Both the position numbers and the translations under genes were made by a program. Below the pieces are notes generated by a model, which saw only the letters and a list, made by a program, of their open reading frames with translations, did not search any database and had not been told where the DNA came from. Source: Novosphingobium kunmingense (GTDB taxonomy: Bacteria; Pseudomonadota; Alphaproteobacteria; Sphingomonadales; Sphingomonadaceae). Taken from it: a DNA stretch of 64,000 bases. Positions 51,357-59,006 of the stretch are shown piece by piece. Within the stretch, counting starts at the first letter, position 1; each line of letters opens with the position of its first letter. The stretch spans positions 140,327-204,326 of the forward strand of contig NZ_PHUF01000006.1 in NCBI RefSeq assembly GCF_002813245.1, in the 5' to 3' direction.

Positions 51357-52094
51357 TTAAGCCTCGCGTGGCGCCACGACCTCGAGCCATTCCGCGATTG
51401 CGGGCGGCACGCTGGCAGGACCTGATCGCAGGTCGTAGAGTTCGCTCTCGCCGAGCTGGACACGGCAAACGGTGAAGGCCTGCTTGAGATCCCGGCTGTT
51501 GTCCGTGAAGATCGCGGCATCGGCGACCTTGGACGCCGCTGCGATTGCGCGCTGGGTCTTGGGGAACCGCTTCAGCAACCGTTCCATCGGTACGTCATGC
51601 CCGTGTTCGGCAACCCGCGTCTGGACGCGCAGGATCGAAAGTTCGGCATTTGTCAGCCCGACAAAGAACAACAGAACGAAATAGCCCGCGCGCTGCATGT
51701 CCTCGATCAGGTCGATCTTCGAAAGCACGGTCCCGTCGGGCTGCTCCTCCCAGTACGAAAACACGGTCTCCATTGCGAAAGGGACCTTGGCCCCCATCGC
51801 ATGGCCGACGAACGCTAGGACGCCGTCCTGCGCCACGCGCATCCAGCTTTCATCTGTATCGCGCAACGTCTGCGCCCACTCGTCGAGCGCACCATCGCTT
51901 CCTGGCTCCGGAAGGATCGAAAGCATCATGCGGTCCGCATTGATCAGCGGGATCTGCAACTGCCCGGAGAGCCGCTTGCGCCACATCGTCGACTTGCCAG
52001 AGCCGTTATGGCCCGCGAGAACGATCGCCAATGGCTTCTTGGTCTTCTGCTGTGCCGCGAGAATCTGTTCGACGGCCTCCGAAAGACCGGTCAA
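51357..52094 (-). CDS. Zeta-toxin-type kinase
   Basis: A 245-residue P-loop kinase. Walker A is AGHNGSGKST (residues 27-36). The zeta-type acid follows in INADRM, and a second region has FAMETVFS and LLFFVGLTNAELSILRVQTRVAEHGHDVP. Zeta toxins phosphorylate UDP-sugar precursors of the cell wall. The start is a TTG overlapping the previous stop (TTGA), so it is coupled to the upstream gene. It is the third gene of a four-gene operon with an AbiEi-like regulator, not the usual epsilon-zeta order. Confidence 0.87.
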   Translation of the reverse strand: MTGLSEAVEQILAAQQKTKKPLAIVLAGHNGSGKSTMWRKRLSGQLQIPLINADRMMLSILPEPGSDGALDEWAQTLRDTDESWMRVAQDGVLAFVGHAMGAKVPFAMETVFSYWEEQPDGTVLSKIDLIEDMQRAGYFVLLFFVGLTNAELSILRVQTRVAEHGHDVPMERLLKRFPKTQRAIAAASKVADAAIFTDNSRDLKQAFTVCRVQLGESELYDLRSGPASVPPAIAEWLEVVAPREA

Positions 52095-52429
52095 TCGATG
52101 ACCTCGAACGCACCGTTGACCAGACGCCCCCGATTGATGCGCCCGTTAAGCCGGCGAATAAACACGCCAGGCTCACCATCGGCCACCGAGAACTGCGGCA
52201 CATCCTTCTTCGCGCGGATATCGACGCCCGGACGCTCGAGGCGCTTCACGACGCGCTCAAGCGCTGCCGTGCTGCGTTCGATGTTCTTCTTGACCAAACC
52301 GGCCGATGGCTTGTTGCCGCTGATGGTCACGCTGCCGAACTTCACCTTCGAGCCACGCGCGCCCTTGGTGCGAACGACGACATACTGGCCGTTAGTTCCG
52401 GTACGGGAATTGGTGCCTTGCTTCGCCAT
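52091..52429 (-). CDS. Small basic protein between the DUF6088 and zeta genes
   Basis: A 112-residue basic protein from the ATG at 52429, four bases after the stop of the upstream gene. The centre is GQYVVVRTKGARGSKVKFGSVTISGNKPSAGLVKKNIERSTAALERVVKRL and the end PQFSVADGEPGVFIRRLNGRINRGRLVNGAFEVID. It may bind nucleic acid or the kinase. It is coupled to the zeta gene by the TTGA overlap. Not recognised. Confidence 0.7.
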   Translation of the reverse strand: MAKQGTNSRTGTNGQYVVVRTKGARGSKVKFGSVTISGNKPSAGLVKKNIERSTAALERVVKRLERPGVDIRAKKDVPQFSVADGEPGVFIRRLNGRINRGRLVNGAFEVID

Positions 52430-52433
52430 GATC

Positions 52434-53090
52434 TCAAGATAACCCTTCGGGTGAATTCTTGCCACCCCTGATTGCGTCGATGGCGCTGCGACGATGCGCG
52501 TTCAATCGAAGAACGACATCCCCCATCCAACCTGGCATCACTGGTCTGCCTTTGAGCAGCGCCTGCATATCCTTGTTATCGAGCCGGTCGGAGAGATGGG
52601 CAATGGCGTCGGCATCGACCTTATTCCGTCCGAGACTGGCCAGAAGCTGGACCACGCCGTTCGCCGTCTCCGATGCGTTACCCAGCACCGGTGCACGGCT
52701 GTGCTTAAGCGCGACACTACGGCCTGCAGCCATGCGCACGCGCGTTCGCCCCGTCGTCGCACAGCTCGGCTTCGCCGGTATCTGCGCCGAGAGGCCAAGC
52801 CCGTTCGCTGCGGTAGCAGCAGAGGGCGCGAGCTGGTCGCCGCTTTGCGCCGACACAGCGAGCGCGATCATCTCGGCGTCCGGTGTCAACGCGCCCAGCT
52901 TGTGGTGCAGCTTCGGATAATCATAGAGGCCGCGACCAACCCTGCGGACCTCGCCCGCTTGCGCGAGACGCGACAATGCCATGTCGACTGAGCCGCGAGT
53001 GCCGAAGTCGATGAAGTGCTTGGGCGTGAAGACCCACCCTCGCCCTTTCGCGCGAACGCGCCTCATGATCTTGTCGGCCACGGCGGACAT
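52434..53090 (-). CDS. DUF6088/AbiEi-type antitoxin-like regulator
   Basis: A 218-residue protein. The N-terminal winged helix (ADKIMRRVRAKGRGWVFTPKHFIDFGTRGSVDMALSRLAQAGEVRRVGRGLYDYPK, residues 5-58) is the AbiEi/DUF6088 type that reads promoters. The remaining part is the typical AbiEi-like fold (DAEMIALAVSAQSGDQLAPSAATAANGLGLS). AbiEi proteins are antitoxins for AbiEii nucleotidyltransferases. Here the following genes encode a small basic protein and a zeta-type kinase, so this regulator may govern another kind of toxin. The ATG at 53090 has an AAGGAG signal. Confidence 0.85.
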   Translation of the reverse strand: MSAVADKIMRRVRAKGRGWVFTPKHFIDFGTRGSVDMALSRLAQAGEVRRVGRGLYDYPKLHHKLGALTPDAEMIALAVSAQSGDQLAPSAATAANGLGLSAQIPAKPSCATTGRTRVRMAAGRSVALKHSRAPVLGNASETANGVVQLLASLGRNKVDADAIAHLSDRLDNKDMQALLKGRPVMPGWMGDVVLRLNAHRRSAIDAIRGGKNSPEGLS

Positions 53091-53774
53091 GCTTTGATTG
53101 CTCCTTTCGTTAGAAACTAGCACAGGTTTTTCTAACGAACCATTGCTCCACGCACATCCCGAACTCGAGCATAATGAGCGGCCCCGTCAAGAGTGTCGCA
53201 CTCGGTCCCGCGCGCCCTAGCGGGCTGCGCTCCTGCGGGTGCGGGGCTTCTTTCATTGGGCCGCCGGCACTCTCGCCTCCGCCTCCGTCGCCGTCCCGAG
53301 CCCGTGCTATGCACCGGGCCACGGGCCGACTGACTGTCTGCGGCGAGGGGTCCGGTTTTCGTGCTGGCCGCGCCGGGGCGGCGCAGCCAGGGCGCCCCGC
53401 TTTCAGCCTGAGTTCTGTCTAATCGAGTGTGCAAAGACGGGGCGCAGAGGACATGGCATTTTGCGGTTAACCCCGAACGCCCTGAAGGGGTTCGGGGGCA
53501 AAACCGTAATCTCTCTCTCATCTCGGTGGCTGAGCGAAATCAGCATCGCCATAGCATGACGCCTGGGTGATTGGCGGCCGTCAAGGATCGCGGGTGCCCC
53601 CCGATTTTGTCGCCCCTGCGGCTACGCCTTGGTTCAAAAAATCGGCTCCCCCCGCGCCCGCTCTTCGCGGCGGCAGCGCGGAGGCGCTGCCGTCCCTGAC
53701 TGCCTGACTCCGGCGTCCTTCCGATGGGCATCTTTCATCAGTCCGATGAGAGACAATTCCTTTTGGAGGTTATC
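53091..53774. other. Long intergenic region with structured leader of the DUF2493 gene
   Basis: 684 bp without a supported gene. The left edge holds the promoter of the minus-strand zeta operon. Near the right side (53579-53692) is a two-hairpin element: CCGATTTT (53601-53608) pairs with AAAATCGG around the loop, flanked by C-rich runs, then CGGCAGCGC-GGAG-GCGCTGCCG (53671-53692) as a perfect 9-bp stem. A near copy of the whole element precedes the gene at 55252. A strong TTGGAGG signal follows before the ATG at 53775. Confidence 0.55.
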
Positions 53775-54818
53775 ATGACGGACCGTTTCTCGAACTTCGC
53801 CGACCTTGCCGAACACTATGCGCGTGAAGTCGCCACGCCCGACTACGCCCGGGCATTCATGGAGCAGACCGAGTTTGCCAAGCTTTCGATCGAGCACGAA
53901 CCGAGCAGCAGCGAAATGCCCGATCCCGAGGTGGCGCAGGCCGCGATCGAGATGATGCTGGCAACGGTCTTCGACCTGTTCCGCGACACCCGGATGGAAG
54001 ACTTCGCCAGCGAAGTCGCCTGGGGGATCGCCAACAGCTTCCATGTGGTGGCGAAGCGGCTTGATGACCGCGAAGATGCCATGGCCAACAGGCTGCAGGA
54101 AAAGCTGCGCGAATACGATCCGAGCGAGGTCTATGCGACCGACCTTGAGGATCTCACCATGCAGGCCCGCAGCCTCGCCGAATGCCGCGACGCGATGGAA
54201 TGCATGCGCGACCATGCCGCCCGGATCTACCTCGTCGAAACCGGCCGCCCCTTCTCACCGGTGCGCGGCTCGCGGGTCTCCTCGAAGACAAATGCCTCGA
54301 TGATCGAAGCGCGCGATTATCTCGCGGCGCAGAAGGCACAGCGGCGCGAACAGTTCGCCCCGTCGGGCCCGGTCGTGGTGTTCTCGGGCGGGCAGCAGTT
54401 CACCGATATCGCGCTCGTAGAAGAATACCTCGATGCGATCCACGCGCGGGTGCCGTCGATGGCACTGGCGACGACGGCCCAGAACAAGGGCGCGGACGTG
54501 ATCGCGGCAGCCTGGGCGTCGCGCCACAATGTCCCGGTGATCCTGTGCAAGCCCGATACCTCGCGGGGACCTTCGGCGCCTTATCAGCGCAATGTGCGGA
54601 TGCTCGCATTCAAGCCGGTCGAGGCCGTGGTGTGCAGCGGCGGCGGCATCCAGGCGAACCTTGCCGACCGGCTGCGCGAGGCCTGCATCCCCTTGCATAT
54701 CGTGCGCGACGCTTCGGCCCAGAATGAGGCTCCGGCGCAGCGCGCCAAGACCCCGGCGCATGCTGAGCGTCCGGCGATGAAGCGGGTGGCCAATGGAGAC
54801 GATCTCCCGCCGTTCTGA
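53775..54818 (+). CDS. DUF2493 (YspA-type SLOG) protein
   Basis: A 347-residue protein. The N-terminal 200 residues are helical and acidic. The C-terminal SLOG fold reads GPVVVFSGGQQFTDIALVEEYLDAIHARVPSMALATTAQNKGADVIAAAWASRHNVPVILCKPD, followed by VCSGGGIQANLADRLREACIPLHIV. SLOG domains bind nucleotides or their derivatives, so a nucleotide-sensing role is plausible. It has a long structured leader and its own terminator (54847-54886). A second SLOG protein is at 41039. Confidence 0.85.
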   Translation: MTDRFSNFADLAEHYAREVATPDYARAFMEQTEFAKLSIEHEPSSSEMPDPEVAQAAIEMMLATVFDLFRDTRMEDFASEVAWGIANSFHVVAKRLDDREDAMANRLQEKLREYDPSEVYATDLEDLTMQARSLAECRDAMECMRDHAARIYLVETGRPFSPVRGSRVSSKTNASMIEARDYLAAQKAQRREQFAPSGPVVVFSGGQQFTDIALVEEYLDAIHARVPSMALATTAQNKGADVIAAAWASRHNVPVILCKPDTSRGPSAPYQRNVRMLAFKPVEAVVCSGGGIQANLADRLREACIPLHIVRDASAQNEAPAQRAKTPAHAERPAMKRVANGDDLPPF

Positions 54819-54846
54819 GCAGGCGCGCAACCGTCCCAATCAACCA

Positions 54847-54886
54847 GAAGGGTGTCCGGTCTCACCGCCGGATGCCCTTCATTTTT
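54847..54886 (+). terminator. Rho-independent terminator after the DUF2493 gene
   Basis: GAAGGGTGTCCGG pairs with CCGGATGCCCTTC (13 bp, two G-U pairs) around an 8-base loop and is followed by ATTTTT. It starts 29 bp after the stop at 54818. Confidence 0.85.
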
Positions 54887-55088
54887 GTCGCTCGGGACGC
54901 ATACCTGGACGGCCCGGCTCGCTCGCTTCTTGGCCTCGCCAGTTACGGCCTGACGGCCTGCTGGCAGGGCCGCGAAGCCTTCGCATCGGCCGGGCGGGCG
55001 AGACCCGGGCCGGGGGCACCCGAGGTGCTGACCAACAGGGTTAAATACTCTCGCAGAATTCCAAGTTTGATGGCCGCCATTGGCCCGC

Positions 55089-55195
55089 GTCAAGAAGGGC
55101 GGTTCCCCCAATTTTTTCGCCTGAAGAAGACGAAAAAATCGGCTCCCCCACCCCCGCTGCGCGGCGGTCCGCGCAGCGGCCCGTTCCTGACCCGG
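55089..55195 (+). promoter_or_regulatory. Two-hairpin leader element, second copy
   Basis: ATTTTTTCG pairs with CGAAAAAAT (9 bp) in the first hairpin (55111-55138). CGCTGCGCGG-CGGT-CCGCGCAGCG (55155-55178) is a perfect 10-bp second hairpin. The stretch AAAAAATCGGCTCCCCC between them is identical to the one at 53636-53651 in the DUF2493 leader, and the downstream CCGTTCCTGAC resembles CCGTCCCTGAC there. Shared sequence and structure mark a repeated leader RNA element. Confidence 0.65.
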
Positions 55196-55251
55196 ACCAA
55201 GCTCGGCCATCCTTGAGGAGACCTCTTCAATTCCTTTGACAGGAGGCTCAC

Positions 55252-55563
55252 ATGAACGCTCTTACCAAGACCCTCGAAATCCCGGCTTTCGACCCGATCA
55301 GCTATGACGCGGCAGTACGCGCCGCTACTATCCGGGCCCAGCACAGCTTCTTCGACCAGCACGTCATCGAGGACGAGTTCGGTTGCTTCCTCGCCATCGA
55401 CGAAGGCGACTACAACGCCTTGCCGCAGGACCTGATCGACCGGATCGTCCATTCCGTCCCCGGCATGATGGCCGACGACTTCGACGAGGCGAACATCGCC
55501 CGTGCCGCAAGCTTCATGAGCGTGGTGATGGATCCCGAATGGGATGCGGACTGCCCGTTCTGA
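55252..55563 (+). CDS. Small acidic plasmid protein, unknown function
   Basis: A 103-residue acidic protein (MNALTKTLEIPAFDPISYDAAVRAATIRAQHSFFDQHVIEDEFGCFLAIDEGDYNALPQDLIDRIVHSVPGMMADDFDEANIARAASFM). A very strong GACAGGAGG signal and a structured leader shared with the DUF2493 gene suggest high and regulated expression. Not recognised. It has its own terminator. Confidence 0.75.
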   Translation: MNALTKTLEIPAFDPISYDAAVRAATIRAQHSFFDQHVIEDEFGCFLAIDEGDYNALPQDLIDRIVHSVPGMMADDFDEANIARAASFMSVVMDPEWDADCPF

Positions 55564-55582
55564 AATGACCATCGGCCGCAGC

Positions 55583-55623
55583 GCCGGAGGGCTCCGACGA
55601 GGGGCTCTCCGGCCCCCTTTTTT
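55583..55623 (+). terminator. Rho-independent terminator
   Basis: GCCGGAG (55583-55589) pairs with CTCCGGC (55607-55613) and is followed by CCCCTTTTTT. It lies 20 bp after the stop of the small acidic protein gene. Confidence 0.75.
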
Positions 55624-55690
55624 GCGCGTCCGGATAAAGCACAGCCGGGGCATCGAACCCCGACTGCGCTGGCCTTTTGCAAGGCCGGTT

Positions 55691-55918
55691 TCAGCTTGCC
55701 CGAAGGCGTTTCTCGGCTTCGTCGAGACCGAGCTTAGCGAGAGCGGCGAAGAAGCCTTCGACCCTCTCGAACGGCGCCTTGCCGAGAACCGATTTCTGCA
55801 TCAGTTCAACGCTTGCCGCCCGCTCGCTGTCACGCAGTTTCGCCTCGCGCGCTTCCAGCGCTTGACGCTCCTTTGCGATCGATGCTCGTTCCGCTTCGAG
55901 ACTTCCTTTCCTGGCCAT
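55691..55918 (-). CDS. Small coiled-coil protein
   Basis: A 75-residue, highly charged helical protein: MARKGSLEAERASIAKERQALEAREAKLRDSERAASVELMQ forms an amphipathic coiled coil, and AKLGLDEAEKRL ends the chain. It faces away from the transfer genes. Such small coiled coils near mob genes could be accessory or copy-control proteins, but I do not recognise a family. The ATG at 55918 gives a full helix. Confidence 0.7.
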   Translation of the reverse strand: MARKGSLEAERASIAKERQALEAREAKLRDSERAASVELMQKSVLGKAPFERVEGFFAALAKLGLDEAEKRLRAS

Positions 55919-56389
55919 GATGATACCTCGTGGGTTGGTGCTGAAACCTCCCGCGCGCGAGGATCGTCATCCTGGCCAGCTTGGCAAGCCCCCTGCCCCA
56001 ATCGCCGCGTCTGAGCTTACGAAAGTCGAGCGATCCGGCGGCCTCAGTTGCCGCCGAGGGGGCGTAGAAAGCCCCCACAGGATTCGGGCAAAACCACCAA
56101 AACCCGCGAGCCATCAAATCTACGGGATCAAGGGGAAGAGGTGCACACCCTACACGGAGGTCCGTTTAGAAGAATGGCGGAATTCCGTTAGTGTACAGGT
56201 GATGCGGAATGATGCGCTTCGTAATACAGCGAGGTGCACTCGTCCGAACCGCCTGAATTTCCGCGATTTGATCGGTATTACAATGTAATACGCGAGCCTT
56301 GAGTCAGGCCCTTGCTTGCCAAGGGTTCGATGATCGCCTAGAACTGTCTTCGCGCAATTCCCGCCGGGCCCTTTTCGAAGGGTTTGGCG
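55919..56389. other. Intergenic region upstream of the transfer genes, candidate oriT
   Basis: 471 bp without a gene. It contains GGGGGC-GTAGAAA-GCCCCC (56058-56076), a perfect dyad GTATTACA-A-TGTAATAC (56275-56291) and a less GC-rich core at 56110-56300. It lies just upstream of genes for a ribbon-helix-helix protein, TraD and a MobF relaxase, where origins of transfer are often found. The nick site cannot be recognised by eye. Confidence 0.35.
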
Positions 56390-56680
56390 ATGTCAGAAAC
56401 AGTCCTGATTACGGTCCGGCTTCCGCAAGGCTTGGCCGATGCTGCGCAGACAGCGGCCACTGCAAAACAGGTCTCCCGTTCCAACCTGCTGCGAATCGCC
56501 CTGGAGCATTTCCTGGGCACAGTGTCGGGCAGTTCCGAACAGGAGCGGCGCAGGCAGTTTTCGGCCGAGTATCTCTTCCTCGTCGCCGACCTCATCGTCC
56601 AGCGCCAATACCCCGATGCCCATGACGCGCTGATCACTGAAGCAGAGGCGCGGATGGAGGCAGTCTGTGCCGCGTCCTGA
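56390..56680 (+). CDS. Ribbon-helix-helix accessory protein
   Basis: A 96-residue protein. The N-terminal ribbon-helix-helix is ETVLITVRLPQGLADAAQTAATAKQVSRSNLLRIALEHFLG (residues 3-43). TraY/ArtA-like RHH proteins bind oriT and help the relaxase, and the position just before traD fits that. The C-terminal helix (YPDAHDALITEAEARMEAV) may mediate oligomerisation. Its stop overlaps the traD start by 14 bp. Confidence 0.82.
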   Translation: MSETVLITVRLPQGLADAAQTAATAKQVSRSNLLRIALEHFLGTVSGSSEQERRRQFSAEYLFLVADLIVQRQYPDAHDALITEAEARMEAVCAAS

Positions 56681-59003
56681 CACCTGGTCGGACCGGGCGC
56701 GCCCGGGCAAACTCCAGCACCATTCGGCGCGCGGCAACATGCCCCGCAATGCCGGCGATTTCACCCGCGGCTCGCAGCTCATCACGCACGAATTCATGAT
56801 GTGGTTCGCCTCGGCGAAGATGCCGCTGCTGGTGTGGTTCTTCACCTTCTTCGTGTCGCTCTCGATCGTCCTCGCCCTGCTCCTCCACGAGCATGAAGTG
56901 CAGATGATCCTGATGCGGATCTATGCCGCCGGATGGAGCTTCATGGAGTTCAATCCGCGCAAGATCCTCAACCTCACCCTGCCCTCGGGCGAAGTGGTGC
57001 GCGCGCCTGTCGCGATGGTCGCCACGCACCCGGATGTCGTGATCGCGTGGAACAAGCTCATGCGGGCAATCTGGGGTTCGCTGTTCATCTCGCTGTTCGT
57101 CGCCGTGCCTATTTCGGTATGGTTCGTCGACTTCTCGAAGCGGCGCGGCAAGTCGATCCTCGAAGAGCGCCACCAGCGCGGGGCGATGCTCGTCGATGGG
57201 CCGGAGCTTGCCGCGGTCATCAACGCCCACAACCGCGACATGCTTGGCGCGGAAGTCGCCCAGCAGCTGCCCGGCAAGACGCTCCAGCAAGTCATCGCCA
57301 TGCCGCTTGTCGAGCGCAAGGCTGCGGGAATCCACCACGCCTATTCGATGGCCGATGTGCCCTTCCCCTGGCGCACCGAACAGGCCCACACGATCATGAT
57401 CGGCTCGACCGGGACCGGTAAGACCACCCAGATGCGCGCGCTCATTGCGCAGATGCGCGCACGGCGCGACCGGGCGGTCGTATTCGACCTCACCGGTGCC
57501 TACGTCGAAGCCTTCTACAACCCCGACACCGACACGATCCTCAATCCGATGGACGAGCGCTGTCCAAGCTGGTCGGTATTCGCCGAAGCCAAGAACCACG
57601 CCGACTTCACGGGGATTGCAGCCGCCCTTCTCCCGGCCGATGGCGGCGGCGCCGAACCCTTCTGGATGCTCGCGGCGCGCACGCTGTTCGTCGAGACTTG
57701 CATCAAGCTGATCAAGCTCGGCGAGGCGACCAACCAGGCATTGGCGAGCCGGCTGATGATGGCGGACCTGAAAGAGGTCCATAAGCTTCTCGAACACACC
57801 GTTGCCGATCCGCTGACCGCGCCTGAAGCGGCCAAGATGGCGGAATCGATCCGCGCGGTCTTCAACACCAATGCCCAGGCCTTGCGCTTTCTTCCCGAGG
57901 GCAAGGAGCCCTTCTCGATCAGCGACTGGATCCGCGCCGAGGACAAGCCCGGCGCAATCCTGTTCATCACCTCTTCGCACAACGAACTGGTGCTCAACCG
58001 GGCGCTCTTGTCGCTGTGGATGAACCTTGCGGTCCATACGCTGATGCGCCTGCCGCGCACGCGCGATCTTCGCACCTGGTACTTCTTTGACGAGGTCCAT
58101 GCGCTGCACCGCCTGCCGGCAATCGAGGATGGCCTGCAGACCGCGCGCGGCTTCGGCGGCGCCTTCGTGCTCGGCATTCATTCATTCGCCAAGCTTGCCG
58201 AGACCTATGGCAAGGAGGGCGCGCAGAACCTCGCCTCGCTGGCGCGCACCAAGCTGATCCTCGCGGCCGCCGATCGCGACACCGCCGAGCACTGCTCGGA
58301 CTACATCGGTCACCGCGAAGTGCGGATGATGGATGAGGCCTACAGCTACGGCTATTCCAACATCCGCGACGCCGCCACGATCACCCCGCGCTCGGAAGTG
58401 CAACCGCTCGTCCTGCCCGATGACATCATGAAGCTACCTTCCTTGCGGGGCTTTCTCGTGTTCCCCGAAGGCTTCGATGCGGCGCGGATCAAGCTCACTT
58501 ACAAGGACTATCCCAAGGTCGCCGAAGGCTATGTCCTGCGGCAAAACGTTGAGCCCATTGAGTTCATGCGCGAGGCGCAAGGTGACGAGGCCGAAGAGGC
58601 AGGCGGCCGCGAGACCAAGGACGAGCTTGAACTGGCCCGAGATAGGGCCCCGGAGGAGGCAGCGGCACGAAGCAAAAAGGCCCCGCCAACGCAGGAAGAA
58701 TTGAACTTCGCTGCGGCGCAGCCAGTCGGCCCGGTCGAACTCCCGGTGTCGAGTTTGGGACGCTCGATGATCGTCAGCCAGCAGATCGCGGGCGGCCCCT
58801 CCCAGCCCCACGCCCGCGATCCCGAGGCTGGACCCAAGTCGGTCCAGCAAGCGGCCAAGCCTGCGCCCCAAAGGCAAGCGCAAGCCAACCGCGAACTCAA
58901 CGAAGCCATCGACGAACGTGGCGCTGGCAGCCGCGGCAGGGAAGGCGCGAAGGAGGCCGAAATCGAGAGCCCTGCGCCCGACGACGGCGGGTTGGAGATG
59001 TAG
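56667..59003 (+). CDS. traD: Type IV coupling protein TraD
   Basis: A 778-residue coupling ATPase that would bring the relaxosome to the conjugation channel. Two N-terminal membrane segments (MPLLVWFFTFFVSLSIVLALLL and LFISLFVAVPISVWFV) precede the ATPase. Walker A GSTGTGKTTQ lies at about residues 248-257, and AVVFDLTG and TWYFFDEVHAL are the other nucleotide-site parts. A disordered acidic and glutamine-rich tail follows. The GTG start at 56667 has a GGAGG signal. It is followed by the relaxase gene with a 3-bp gap. Confidence 0.93.
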   Translation: MPRPDTWSDRARPGKLQHHSARGNMPRNAGDFTRGSQLITHEFMMWFASAKMPLLVWFFTFFVSLSIVLALLLHEHEVQMILMRIYAAGWSFMEFNPRKILNLTLPSGEVVRAPVAMVATHPDVVIAWNKLMRAIWGSLFISLFVAVPISVWFVDFSKRRGKSILEERHQRGAMLVDGPELAAVINAHNRDMLGAEVAQQLPGKTLQQVIAMPLVERKAAGIHHAYSMADVPFPWRTEQAHTIMIGSTGTGKTTQMRALIAQMRARRDRAVVFDLTGAYVEAFYNPDTDTILNPMDERCPSWSVFAEAKNHADFTGIAAALLPADGGGAEPFWMLAARTLFVETCIKLIKLGEATNQALASRLMMADLKEVHKLLEHTVADPLTAPEAAKMAESIRAVFNTNAQALRFLPEGKEPFSISDWIRAEDKPGAILFITSSHNELVLNRALLSLWMNLAVHTLMRLPRTRDLRTWYFFDEVHALHRLPAIEDGLQTARGFGGAFVLGIHSFAKLAETYGKEGAQNLASLARTKLILAAADRDTAEHCSDYIGHREVRMMDEAYSYGYSNIRDAATITPRSEVQPLVLPDDIMKLPSLRGFLVFPEGFDAARIKLTYKDYPKVAEGYVLRQNVEPIEFMREAQGDEAEEAGGRETKDELELARDRAPEEAAARSKKAPPTQEELNFAAAQPVGPVELPVSSLGRSMIVSQQIAGGPSQPHARDPEAGPKSVQQAAKPAPQRQAQANRELNEAIDERGAGSRGREGAKEAEIESPAPDDGGLEM

Positions 59004-59006
59004 GCC

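Noticed and set aside
56634..58181. 515-codon minus-strand frame opposite traD
   Set aside because: Antisense to the coupling protein with Walker motifs; low-complexity His/Arg/Glu product.
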